Assembly (NCBI GenBank): GCA_030535355.1
Contig: JAUNIO010000010.1
Span: forward strand, 1 to 64,000
From: a bacterium
Lineage (GTDB): Bacteria; Vulcanimicrobiota; Xenobia; Xenobiales; Xenobiaceae
Direction: 5' to 3'
DNA: 64,000 bases
Position numbers and translations under genes: made by a program. Of this stretch, positions 35,514-44,057 are shown one piece after another. Each line of letters begins with the position of its first letter. The stretch's first letter is position 1. The notes under the pieces are model-generated. The model did no database searches. It was not told the DNA's origin and saw only the letters and a list, made by a program, of their open reading frames with translations.

Positions 35514-36775
35514 ATTTTCATCCACAGCGTATTGCCTATCACTTCAACGCCTTTTTTAAATACTTTATTCACTAAATTTTCTCCAAAACGATAAGGCCAT
35601 TCACGATAATCGCGAACATCAACGATCAAGAAATCCGCCTGTTTGCCCGCTTCTAAACTGCCCACTCTATCGGATATTCCCATAGAATGAGCGCTGTTGG
35701 CTGTAGCAGCGATCAAGGCTTCTTCGGGGGTAAATTTCAGACGCAAAACCGCCAGCGACATAGCCATCTGCATAGAAAAAGACATGGTAGAGCCAGCGTT
35801 AAAATCCGTTCCCAGCGCCACGCACAGACCAGCGTCGATCATGCGCCGTCCTGGAGCATAGGACTCACTGCCCAGGAAAAAAGAAGTGCAGGGCATTAAA
35901 ACGCAAACGGCATTGGTGCTCAGCAGCAATTCTATATCAGCTTCGGTCAGCGCCATGAGATGATCTACGGAATACGCTCCCAGCTTAGCGATTTCCACAG
36001 CCGAACCGAGATGATGAAATTCCTCCGCATGAGCGCGCAGCTTAAATCCCCAAGCTTGAGCGGCCTTCAAATATTTTATAGACTGCTCAACCTCAAAAAT
36101 ACCTTGTTCACAGAAAATATCTACCCAGTCAGCCAAACCTTCCATTTTAAGGACGGGAAATACTTTTTCCACGAGCATATCGAGATAATCGCCAGCGCGG
36201 CCAGCATACTCAGAGGGCACGGCGTGAGCTCCCAGAAATGTCACCGCTATATCTAAAGGAAGTTCCTGACCCAGCTCCCTCAATATGCTCAATTCGCGTA
36301 TTTCTTCTTCACAATTAAGGCCATAGCCAGATTTAGCCTCAAGAGTTGTGGTCCCGTGCATTAAGGCACAGCGCAGATTGCGTCTGGTCAGAGCTTTTAA
36401 TGCAGATGTATCTGCGGCCCGTGTTGCCTGAACAGTGCTATTGATCCCCCCGCCAGCCTGGTGAATTTCCTCATAAGTCGCGCCCTGCGTGCGCATAGTA
36501 AACTCATGCACACGCGATCCAGCAAAAATGGGATGGCTATGGCAATCTATCAAACCGGGAACGATGCAGCAATCGGGGAATTCCCAAAGTATTCCATCCC
36601 AGTTCTTCATGATTTCTGCTGCCGGGCCCACAGCCGCAATACGTCCATCTTTTACGGCTATAGCGCCAGCATCGATAACGCCGGCATTGGCCATTTGTTT
36701 TCCCCGGCGCTGCAGTCCCCCCGGAGCGCAAGTTACGATTTGCCCAGCTCTAAAAATTCCATCAGCAGACTGCAC
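35510..36775 (-). CDS. hutI: Imidazolonepropionase
   Basis: Hydrolyses imidazolone-5-propanoate to N-formimino-L-glutamate, the third step of histidine breakdown. A 421-residue amidohydrolase with the metal site PGLIDCHSHPIF, substrate residues SGYGLNCEEEI and TFLGAHAVPSEY, LRAHAEEFHHLG (metal His) and ALGTDFNAGSTMS (metal Asp). All catalytic positions are present. The start appears to be GTG 36775. Histidase (hutH) and urocanase (hutU) are not in the window, so the pathway must begin elsewhere. Confidence 0.94.
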   Translation of the reverse strand: MQSADGIFRAGQIVTCAPGGLQRRGKQMANAGVIDAGAIAVKDGRIAAVGPAAEIMKNWDGILWEFPDCCIVPGLIDCHSHPIFAGSRVHEFTMRTQGATYEEIHQAGGGINSTVQATRAADTSALKALTRRNLRCALMHGTTTLEAKSGYGLNCEEEIRELSILRELGQELPLDIAVTFLGAHAVPSEYAGRAGDYLDMLVEKVFPVLKMEGLADWVDIFCEQGIFEVEQSIKYLKAAQAWGFKLRAHAEEFHHLGSAVEIAKLGAYSVDHLMALTEADIELLLSTNAVCVLMPCTSFFLGSESYAPGRRMIDAGLCVALGTDFNAGSTMSFSMQMAMSLAVLRLKFTPEEALIAATANSAHSMGISDRVGSLEAGKQADFLIVDVRDYREWPYRFGENLVNKVFKKGVEVIGNTLWMKI

Positions 36776-36857
36776 GGTTCATTTCACTTTCAATCATGGG
36801 ATAACCGACTCCGACATAAATCACTATTACGGCGCAAGCTCTTACTTATATATACCA

Positions 36858-36886
36858 ATAATATATATCACTGCGTAATGTTGCAA
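36858..36886 (-). promoter_or_regulatory. Possible hutI promoter (minus strand)
   Basis: On the minus strand TTGCAA (36886-36881) is followed after 17 bp by TATTAT (36863-36858), about 83 bp before the GTG start. Matches are 4 of 6 and 5 of 6 to consensus in an AT-rich setting, so this is only a candidate. Confidence 0.35.
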
Positions 36887-36983
36887 TAATGTTAAAATTC
36901 GGCAAAAACGTTATATTTCCCTGCCGAGCTTCGCAATACCTGCGTGCAGCTACGCTATCATAACTAACTGCAATACATATTTC

Positions 36984-37069
36984 GCCAATATCATTTAGTT
37001 AAGGCTCAACGACATTGGAAATGTTAATTCATATACAATTTTGCTACGTCCATGCCCGCGTGCAAGCTA
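36984..37069 (-). repeat. Intergenic repeat family B, copy 2
   Basis: The unit GCCAATATCATTTAGTTAAG ... GACATTGGAAATGTTAATTC ... GTGCAAGCTAA matches copy 1 at 34368-34454 along its length. Two changes in the stem give A-C mismatches on the plus strand but G-U pairs on the minus strand, so the hairpin would be kept in a minus-strand RNA. It overlaps the last codons of the formiminotransferase gene by 3 bp. Confidence 0.75.
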
Positions 37070-37984
37070 ATTCATTTCATGGCTGCACAGATAATCCAAA
37101 ATACCGCGTTCTAAGACTCTGGACACATCTAGCTGGGGAAGCTGCAAATAATAGGCCGCCGCACCGGCTAAAGCTTCCAAAGTAATTTCCCCTATCAGTT
37201 CCGAAGTGCGCACCCGCACCCCATATCTTGCAGCTTCGCTTTTAACCATTTCCAGAACGGTATATAAAGCGGTTTTTTCTGTATCCAGCAGATTGATAGA
37301 CACTTGGGCCAAGCCAGCTTCCTGAAGATAAATTCCCAAAGCCCTCACATAGCGCAGCCCGCCATCACGATAGCGGATCTTCTGAGCGATCTTCTTGGCG
37401 ATCTCCACATCGGGAGTATCGAGCAACACGTTGAAGGCCAGCAAAGGATGGCGGGCACCAAAACAGGCTGCCCCCAGACGCGGATGCAATTTACAGGGGC
37501 CGGCGTCAGCAGGCCTAGAGGTTAAATCATCCAGCTGAGAAAGCGCTTCAAAGCCTCCGCGGCGCAGATAAGCTAAACTGCGATTCTTTTCACAAGATGC
37601 TGACTCTTCATAAAAATAAATAGGCAACCCGTAGCGCTGAGCGACAGTAGTTGCTGTAATTTTGGACAGCGTCACCGCGTCCGTCATTAGCGTTCCTTCT
37701 AGAGGCACAAAAGGCACCACATCAACTGCCCCAATGCGGGGATGCGCACCTTGGTGACAGCGCAAATCTATATGCTTTTCCGCCTGGGCGAACATCGCCA
37801 GGACAGCTTCAGTGATAGAAGTGCTGCTCCCGATAAAAGTAAAGACAGAGCGATTATGGTCTTTGTCGGCTGAGTAATCGAGCAGACGCACCCCGGGCAC
37901 AGAACGGATGCTTTCTGCAAAAGCTTCAACGACTGTTAAATTTCTGCCCTCAGAAACGTTGGGAATACATTGGAATAGCTGCAA
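37067..37984 (-). CDS. ftcD: Glutamate formimidoyltransferase
   Basis: Transfers the formimino group of N-formimino-glutamate to tetrahydrofolate. The 305-residue protein corresponds to the N-terminal FTCD domains alone: QLFQCIPNVSEGRNLTVVEA, KDHNRSVFTFIGS, CHQGAHPRIGAVDVVPFVPL (catalytic His and folate loop) and KLHPRLGAACFGARHPLLAF. The start is a TTG at 37984 with GGAGAAGAG upstream. With hutI and the separate cyclodeaminase it completes formiminoglutamate use, releasing glutamate for gdhA. Confidence 0.93.
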   Translation of the reverse strand: MQLFQCIPNVSEGRNLTVVEAFAESIRSVPGVRLLDYSADKDHNRSVFTFIGSSTSITEAVLAMFAQAEKHIDLRCHQGAHPRIGAVDVVPFVPLEGTLMTDAVTLSKITATTVAQRYGLPIYFYEESASCEKNRSLAYLRRGGFEALSQLDDLTSRPADAGPCKLHPRLGAACFGARHPLLAFNVLLDTPDVEIAKKIAQKIRYRDGGLRYVRALGIYLQEAGLAQVSINLLDTEKTALYTVLEMVKSEAARYGVRVRTSELIGEITLEALAGAAAYYLQLPQLDVSRVLERGILDYLCSHEMN

Positions 37985-38186
37985 TTACTCTTCTCCGTCA
38001 TACACCTGAACGCCGGAATGCCGCAGCGCCGTTTTATCCAAATCAGCCTTAGCTCAGCACAGCCGCAGCCACAAACAAAGCGGAACCGCAAAGCACACCT
38101 GCAAAAACGCACAGCCGCCGTTTCCACAGTCCGTGCCGCTATGCGCCAAACACTCGGCTTAATTCTTCTGCCTGCTACAAAGCTAT

Positions 38187-39056
38187 TCAGCGCCGCCGTC
38201 CCCGGCGTTCCAAATCGTCCATAATTGCCGGCATCCGGCGGGCAAAAGCTAGCATCGCCGTAAAGATGCGGATTCGCAATTTTGCGATAGCTTCTCTGGG
38301 CACATCGGGAACATCATCACTGTTTACGGCGTCAGGTGCTTCGTCAGGCACTAACAGACGGCGGTTAAAAGCTAAGAGAATCCAAGGCGTATTGCCCAAT
38401 TCGACACCGTGATGATACAGCAGATAGCCTCCAGAAAGGGGCTTGTTGATGGAGACCAGCTCCACACCTTCGGGGAGTTCAACATCCTGGAATTCCTGCC
38501 GCAGACAATCGGCAAAAGCCTGCACAAAAGCCGGATCGCAGCTAGGACGTTCAGCTTGGCCGTTTTCATCTCCCAAATTGCCTACACAAAACATAGGCCT
38601 CAGACATCCGGGATCGGGATCGAGAGGAGCGCCCACAGGCGCCATAGAATGACAGTCGATGCCCATACGCACACCGCCGCGTGAGGAAATGCGCGCCAAT
38701 ATTTCATGCCAATTGTGATGATAGCGATCTATGAGACGGCTGCGCTCTTCATCATTGGGTTCCTGACCTTCCAGCCACACCGGTTTATTGTAACGCGTTA
38801 TTTTTTTTATAATGCCGCCATCGGGGCGATTAGCGTTGTTTTTCGACTTAGGATCGACATCTAAGTCCACAACTACTCTAGCGATATCAACTTCTTGGCG
38901 TCCCTGCACCTGCTCGCCCATGGAAAATACTTCGCGCGTCCATGGACTCGAATCGTAAAAGACAGCTCCTGGGCTTACTGCCAAACGCGGGGCTAATTCA
39001 CGCGGCAAAGTAGTTCCACCATGGACAATAGCTAATAAAAACGGCAAACGCGGCAT
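38187..39056 (-). CDS. N-formylglutamate amidohydrolase-family protein (HutG-like)
   Basis: A 289-residue protein with the family's N-terminal LLAIVHGGTTLPRELAPRLA, DIARVVVDLDVDP (normally 'DRxxxDxNR'), and GVRMGIDCHSMAP, whose Asp/His/Ser form the metal site. LLYHHGVELG and ILLAFNRRLL follow. It might hydrolyse N-formylglutamate to glutamate plus formate, which fits the neighbouring hut genes, but a direct formiminotransferase route is already present, so it may act on another N-acyl amino acid. The ATG has GAGG upstream. A 200-bp gap with nothing recognisable separates it from ftcD. Confidence 0.78.
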   Translation of the reverse strand: MPRLPFLLAIVHGGTTLPRELAPRLAVSPGAVFYDSSPWTREVFSMGEQVQGRQEVDIARVVVDLDVDPKSKNNANRPDGGIIKKITRYNKPVWLEGQEPNDEERSRLIDRYHHNWHEILARISSRGGVRMGIDCHSMAPVGAPLDPDPGCLRPMFCVGNLGDENGQAERPSCDPAFVQAFADCLRQEFQDVELPEGVELVSINKPLSGGYLLYHHGVELGNTPWILLAFNRRLLVPDEAPDAVNSDDVPDVPREAIAKLRIRIFTAMLAFARRMPAIMDDLERRGRRR

Positions 39057-39334
39057 CTTGCACCTCTATTCCGTGAAAGCCGCTACAGCAGACAATCACA
39101 AAACATTTCAGCACTTTCGGGAAGAATTCAACAAGGCCTTCTGTCTTCCTTCTCTTATACAATATTCTGTTTTCCAGCGCGATTGGCGTGTTTTTCCCTT
39201 TTTATTCTTTAGCAATGACATTATATGACAGAGGGGATGGCTGCTACAGTTTGGAGAATTTTCCGCTTGCATAGCTGCGGCTATCTCTACCCCGCAGCAA
39301 ATCCGCAACAAATTACTTCATTTATGGAGATAAT

Positions 39335-40459
39335 ATGAAAGACCCGCGTTTTGCTCAATTAGCTCACACTTTTGTCCATCACTCCACCAAACTGCAAAAA
39401 GGTGAGCAGGTGCTCATCGAATCGGCCAGCGTTCCCCACGCCATGCTGGAAGCGCTCATCGACGAAGTTATTGCCGTCGGGGCCACGCCTCATATCAATT
39501 TTATTCCCGCCGATCTGCAGCGCCATTTCCTGCTGGGCGGAAGCATGGAAGACTTAGAGCGACGCCTTAAGCACCAGGCCGCTGTCGACCTGCACCGCAT
39601 GGAGCAGATGCAGGCTTATATCGGCATCCGCGGCAAGGATAACGTTTCCGAGCTCGCCGATGTCCCCGCCGAACGCGTCATGCTCTACAACCAGCTGTAT
39701 CAAACTCCTGTGCACATGCAGCAGCGCGTCAAACACACCAAATGGCTAGTTACCCGCTGGCCAACCCCTTCTATGGCCCAGCTGGCCGACATGTCCACAG
39801 AAGCTTTTGAAGACTTTTACTTCTCGGTCTGCCTGACTGATTACGCCCACATGGAAGAGGCCGCCAAACCCCTGGTAAAGCGCATGGCCAGCGCCGACAA
39901 AGTGCGCCTCACCGGCCCTGACACTGATTTGAGCTTTTCCATTAAGAACATCGGCGCGGTTTCCTGCCACGGCCTGCGCAACATCCCCGACGGCGAATGT
40001 TACTCCGCTCCCGTGCGCGATTCGGTCAATGGCGTCATCCACTTCAACACGCCCACGGTATATCAGGGTTACCGCATGGAAGATGTGCGCTTGGTATTTA
40101 AGGACGGCAAAGTCATCGAAGCCACTTCGACCGATACTGAAGCGCTCAACAAGATTCTCGACGGCCACGAAGGCAACCGCTATCTCGGCGAATTCGCCCT
40201 GGGCTTCAACCCCAACGTGACCAAACCCATGTGCGACACGCTTTTCGACGAAAAGATCAGCGGCAGCATTCACTTGGCTTTGGGGAACTGCTACGATGCC
40301 GCGCCCAACGGCAACAAGGCCACCATCCACTGGGATATAGTGTTTATTCAAAAAGAGGGCGGCGATATTTTCTTCGACGATGAATTGATCCGCCATAACG
40401 GCCTATTTGTCACTGAAGACTTGTTAGGGCTCAATCCGGACGGGTTCGCTAAGGCGTAA
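39335..40459 (+). CDS. M29-family aminopeptidase (AmpS/PepS type)
   Basis: A 374-residue dinuclear metallo-aminopeptidase that trims N-terminal residues from peptides in the cytoplasm. Expected metal and catalytic positions are present: PDGECYSAPV (Glu), YLGEFALGFNP (Glu), SGSIHLALGNCY (His and Tyr) and ATIHWDIVF (His and Asp). The length is slightly below the usual 400-410 residues. The ATG has GGAGAT upstream, and a strong terminator follows, so it is monocistronic. Confidence 0.9.
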   Translation: MKDPRFAQLAHTFVHHSTKLQKGEQVLIESASVPHAMLEALIDEVIAVGATPHINFIPADLQRHFLLGGSMEDLERRLKHQAAVDLHRMEQMQAYIGIRGKDNVSELADVPAERVMLYNQLYQTPVHMQQRVKHTKWLVTRWPTPSMAQLADMSTEAFEDFYFSVCLTDYAHMEEAAKPLVKRMASADKVRLTGPDTDLSFSIKNIGAVSCHGLRNIPDGECYSAPVRDSVNGVIHFNTPTVYQGYRMEDVRLVFKDGKVIEATSTDTEALNKILDGHEGNRYLGEFALGFNPNVTKPMCDTLFDEKISGSIHLALGNCYDAAPNGNKATIHWDIVFIQKEGGDIFFDDELIRHNGLFVTEDLLGLNPDGFAKA

Positions 40460-40485
40460 CGGCAAGCCAAGCCACAGGCAGAAAA

Positions 40486-40533
40486 ACAATGCTCAGCCGG
40501 ACAGTTTGCATATGCGGCCGAGCATTGTTTTTT
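40486..40533 (+). terminator. Terminator of the M29 aminopeptidase gene
   Basis: ACAATGCTCAGCCG (40486-40499) pairs with CGGCCGAGCATTGT (40515-40528, one weak position) and is followed by TTTTTT. It begins 27 bp after the stop codon and may also serve the convergent DUF6273 gene. Confidence 0.85.
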
Positions 40534-40651
40534 GTGAAGTTTCACCAGAAGCGCCGACAGAAAACGCGCCCAAAACATATTCTCTCATTCAGCCGCCCGC
40601 TCTGCCCTGCGTAACATTAGAGAATGATTTTAGATGCGAAGATTTTAGATT

Positions 40652-41305
40652 CTAGAGGGCAATTCTCAAAGCGGGACGAACACAGCCAAAATCATCATTA
40701 ACGTCGGAGCCGGCCTCGTAAACGCCGCCGTCGGTGCCGACATCCGCCGCAAGGTCATCGTAGATGCCACGGGAACGAAGCCACCACCAACAGCAACAGC
40801 CGATATTGCCTATATTAAAATCAGCACTTGTACGCGCACCTTTCTCTAAGGCAAAATCGGTCGGCACCGCCTGACGCGCAGCATCGTCAGCAAACAAACG
40901 TTTTGCGTCATTTATGCTCAGCAAGAAGACGTGATCAGCCGTATCCGGACCGGCGTTGTTGATGACGTAGGTCTGCAAGATCAAAGCGCGCTCCTGGTCG
41001 TTAAAAGCCCGATTGTAAAAAGCAGCGTTGAGCCAGCGGCGCAGACTGCACTCAGCCCAAGTTATTCCGCAAAATTTTTCGTGATACGGCTTGCTGTCCA
41101 AGCCCTGTTCGGCAAGAATCAGCAGGTATTCCTTTTCGCGCTTCAGCATCCGCCAGGTCGTCCGCCAAGAGACTGGATGGATGACGCGCTGCAGAACACG
41201 CCAGAGAATAGGCTTGATTTCCCCGTCCGCCCCTTGAGGATAGCGTCCAAATTCGAAGTGTTCGCCCACGCGTTTATCAGCGTAAATCTTCCGCAGTTCG
41301 TCCAC
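40652..41305 (-). CDS. DUF6273 domain protein 1
   Basis: A 217-residue soluble protein consisting of one DUF6273 domain. It starts (probably GTG 41305) DELRKIYADKRVGEHFEFGR, continues with the conserved YPQGADGEIKPILWRVL, LLILAEQGLDSKPYH, ECSLRRWLNAAFYNRAF and HVFLLSINDAKRLF, and closes with WWWLRSRG ... CVRPALRIAL. The segment between WWLR and VRPAL differs completely among the three copies of this cluster. No signal peptide or membrane helix. DUF6273 has no established biochemical function; the fold is thought to resemble FGE/C-type lectin-like domains, which I cannot confirm. It follows DUF6273 protein 2 and the kinase on the same strand. Confidence 0.75.
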   Translation of the reverse strand: MDELRKIYADKRVGEHFEFGRYPQGADGEIKPILWRVLQRVIHPVSWRTTWRMLKREKEYLLILAEQGLDSKPYHEKFCGITWAECSLRRWLNAAFYNRAFNDQERALILQTYVINNAGPDTADHVFLLSINDAKRLFADDAARQAVPTDFALEKGARTSADFNIGNIGCCCWWWLRSRGIYDDLAADVGTDGGVYEAGSDVNDDFGCVRPALRIAL

Positions 41306-41363
41306 AGCCTTTCTCTTTCCTTATTGTATACTGTAAGCATATCACATAACTGCTTATACAATT

Positions 41364-41945
41364 CTATAAAGCAAGCCTTACGGCAGGACGCACAGCAACA
41401 CTGCCATCGCCGATGTAGCGATAGTCCGAGACATCCCCGACGCTGATAACTACTCCCGCATAATCGTTCGCGCGGCCGCGCGAACGTAGCCACCACCAGC
41501 AGGAGCAGTAACTGCCAAGCCGCACACCCTGTTTAACGGCATATTCGGTTGCCCGGGCCCGGCGCCTGCCATCGCTGACCAACAAATCTTCGGCTTCATC
41601 GCTGCTGAGCAGAAAAACGCGATCTTTGGTGGCTGGCCCTGCATTATTGCAGACACATTCAGAGACAATTAAGGCACGCTCCAGCTCGTTAAAGGCCGTG
41701 GCAAAAAACACACCGTTGAGCCAGCGGCGCAGACTGCAGCCAGCCCACACAGCTTCCCCTGGTTCTTCATTGTACGGCCTGCTGTCCAAGCCCAGTTCGG
41801 AGATGGCCAGCAGACTGCGCGGTTCGCGCCGCAACACCCGCCAGAGAATAGGCTTGATCCCGCCGTCCGCATCCTGAGGGTACTGCCCAAACCTGAAATG
41901 CCCGCCGTAGAGCTTATCGGCATAAACCCCACGCAGTTCATCCAT
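41364..41945 (-). CDS. DUF6273 domain protein 2
   Basis: A 193-residue paralogue of the preceding protein. Its N-terminus MDELRGVYADKLYGGHFRFG and YPQDADGGIKPILWRVLRR are nearly the same, followed by LLAISELGLDSRPYNEEP, CSLRRWLNGVFFATAFNELE, RVFLLSSDEAEDLL and WWWLRSRG ... VRPAVRLAL. It lacks the insertion near residue 45 seen in protein 1. ATG 41945 has AGGAG nine bases upstream. It lies 72 bp after the kinase gene, whose C-terminus is a third copy of the domain, so all three probably form one operon. Confidence 0.75.
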   Translation of the reverse strand: MDELRGVYADKLYGGHFRFGQYPQDADGGIKPILWRVLRREPRSLLAISELGLDSRPYNEEPGEAVWAGCSLRRWLNGVFFATAFNELERALIVSECVCNNAGPATKDRVFLLSSDEAEDLLVSDGRRRARATEYAVKQGVRLGSYCSCWWWLRSRGRANDYAGVVISVGDVSDYRYIGDGSVAVRPAVRLAL

Positions 41946-42017
41946 AGCTATCCGCTCCTGTATCAGCTGTAAATTCTACTATGCAGCGATAAGCGCTCTG
42001 CTCCGCAGAGCAGCATT

Positions 42018-43808
42018 TCACAGCTTAATATATAGCGCCGGACGGATGCAGATATCGGTCTCCCCCACGGACCGGCCGCGGTCGTTGATAGCCCCTCCGT
42101 CATGCACGCAGGCCGCACAGCCCTCTTCAGTGCCAGCCGTTCGCAGCCACCACCAGCCAAAAGCCTCATCGGTATTAGCGCTGTACGCTCCCTCGCTGAC
42201 CGCATAAGGAGTAGGCCGGCAGCAGCGTTCCAAATCGTCGCGAAAATACTCTTCAGCTTCGGCCACGCTCAAGAGAAAGACATGACTGCCAGACCCGCTT
42301 TTGCCGCCGCCCGCCCGCCGGCCGTCAGCGAAACCGTCTTCGCGCCCAAATTTGGTGAGAACGATCAGTTTGCGCTCCTCTTCGCTGAACGCCGCCGGAT
42401 AAAATTCCTCTTCCAGCCAGCGCCGCAGCGTGCACCCCGACCAGTCAGGCGAATAGACAAACGCACGGCTGCCGCAGTCATAGCGCCCGCAGTCCAGACC
42501 GTAACGGGAGATCAGCAGCATCTTTCTGGTGCGGCTGTTCTTGTGCAGCACCATCCATTCAATGGGAGAACTGTCCGCCTCATCACGCTGGGGATAACGT
42601 CCCAGTTTAACGTAATCGCGGTGCCACTGCAGATAGGTGTATTGCGGTGTCACTTCCTCTCGATCGAGAATACCTCGCAAAAGTTCCTTGGCTGGTGTAC
42701 CCCCCTTCCCTGCAGCCAGCAGCGGTGAGCCACAGGAGTTACAAAACGAAGCGCCAGAACGGTTGGCGCTGTTGCCGCACTGGGGACAGCGGCGTTCATT
42801 GGCCAAACCGCAGTTATTGCAGAATTTATAGCCTAGGCGGTTTTTCCAGCCGCAATGCGGGCAGGTTTCGTCGCTATTTTTTGACGGTACATCGGCACCA
42901 GATCCTAAAGCTGGGAAAAATATCCCCGCTGAAGTTACCGGATCTGCTGCAGGCAGATCTGCTACCTTAACTGAGGCCTGCCCTGCGTTTAAGTCCACAC
43001 AGGCCCGATCGTATAAAGGCAGCAGCTCGCGCACACTCTGGTAGCGGTCTTTAGGGTCTTTGCGCAGCATACGCAGTACCAAAGCGTCTAATTTATCGTT
43101 AACCAAGGGATTGCTCCGCGAGGGCGGCAGAGGGGATTCTGATATCACCTTATAAATCAGCGAAACCGTATTGGGAGCGGCAAAAGGACATTTTCCGGTT
43201 ACCAGCTGATGCAGAATGACACCCAGCGAGTAAATATCGGCGCGCCAATCGGTGTGAGCAAAGTCTTTTATCTGTTCGGGAGCCACATAAGAGGGCGTGC
43301 CCATCCCCACGTCGCCGGTCACGGTGAGATTGTGCTGTCCCGCCATAAAAGCCAGGCCAAAATCGAGCACTTTGGCCTGCCCGCCGGAAGTCACCATGAG
43401 ATTGTCGGGCTTAAGATCGCGATGCACCACTCCGCGCTCGTGGGCAAAGGCTATGGCTTCAAAGACCTGTCGCAGCAGAGCCAGATTGCGGCGCATCACC
43501 GCCAAATTTGGAACCTGCCCGGGCTGAACCAGTTCCGAGAAAGATATGCCTTCGACCAGCTCCATGGCTAGAAAAAGACGGCCCTGGTCCTGGCCCATTT
43601 CGTAGAGGGTCACTATGCCGGGATGGTTGAGTTTGGAAATGGTCAGCGCTTCGCGCTGAAAACGCTGCAGATCTTCAGAGCTGTGAATGCCGGCCTGCAT
43701 AATCTTGATGGCAGCCTCGCGCTGCAGGCTGGGATCGTACCCCAGTAAAACTTGGCCCATGCCACCCTGTCCCAGCTGGCGTCTGATCTCATAGCGTCCG
43801 ATGTTCAT
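42018..43808 (-). CDS. Soluble serine/threonine protein kinase with two zinc ribbons and a C-terminal DUF6273 domain
   Basis: From ATG 43808 (GTG 43817 is an alternative) the protein has 596 residues. The kinase domain (5-265) is complete: LGQGGMGQV, AAIKIM (Lys near 35), VVHRDLKPDNL with the catalytic Asp near 131, LDFG and TPSYVAPEQ. A linker leads to two double-CxxC zinc ribbons (about 316-360: CPHCGWKNRLGYKFCNNCG and CPQC ... FCNSCG). The last 200 residues are a DUF6273 domain (LGRYPQRDEADSSPIEWMVL, CTLRRWLEEEFYPAAF, HVFLLSVAEAEEYF, WWWLRTAG ... CIRPALYIKL). No membrane helix, unlike most bacterial PknB-type kinases, so it is a cytosolic kinase. DUF6273 may be a ligand sensor or docking module shared with the two free proteins downstream. 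Confidence 0.85.
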   Translation of the reverse strand: MNIGRYEIRRQLGQGGMGQVLLGYDPSLQREAAIKIMQAGIHSSEDLQRFQREALTISKLNHPGIVTLYEMGQDQGRLFLAMELVEGISFSELVQPGQVPNLAVMRRNLALLRQVFEAIAFAHERGVVHRDLKPDNLMVTSGGQAKVLDFGLAFMAGQHNLTVTGDVGMGTPSYVAPEQIKDFAHTDWRADIYSLGVILHQLVTGKCPFAAPNTVSLIYKVISESPLPPSRSNPLVNDKLDALVLRMLRKDPKDRYQSVRELLPLYDRACVDLNAGQASVKVADLPAADPVTSAGIFFPALGSGADVPSKNSDETCPHCGWKNRLGYKFCNNCGLANERRCPQCGNSANRSGASFCNSCGSPLLAAGKGGTPAKELLRGILDREEVTPQYTYLQWHRDYVKLGRYPQRDEADSSPIEWMVLHKNSRTRKMLLISRYGLDCGRYDCGSRAFVYSPDWSGCTLRRWLEEEFYPAAFSEEERKLIVLTKFGREDGFADGRRAGGGKSGSGSHVFLLSVAEAEEYFRDDLERCCRPTPYAVSEGAYSANTDEAFGWWWLRTAGTEEGCAACVHDGGAINDRGRSVGETDICIRPALYIKL

Positions 43809-44057
43809 ACGTGACACATTCGCCGTTCAGGCTAAATTTCCGTTAAGCGGCAGGCACCTTGACCGTCCCTTCCATCCGCATTGTTTGCGCCGATATCGAA
43901 ATCCGCAGATCCGGCATATTTTCAAGACAGGCAATTCCGCAAAAGCAAGTTTACATATCAGCAACACAAATCAGTATGCGCCCCGGCTCATAATGACAGA
44001 AACTGACACTCTCATTTGTTATTTTAAGCGCAGACTAACAAAAGGAGCCTACTCTTT

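Noticed and set aside
38000-38186. Small overlapping frames between ftcD and the HutG-like gene
   Set aside because: Neither strand shows a ribosome site or recognisable protein features; treated as non-coding.
40652-43808. A diversity-generating retroelement acting on the DUF6273 tails
   Set aside because: No reverse transcriptase, template repeat or accessory gene is in the window. The pattern is kept as a finding but the mechanism is not claimed.
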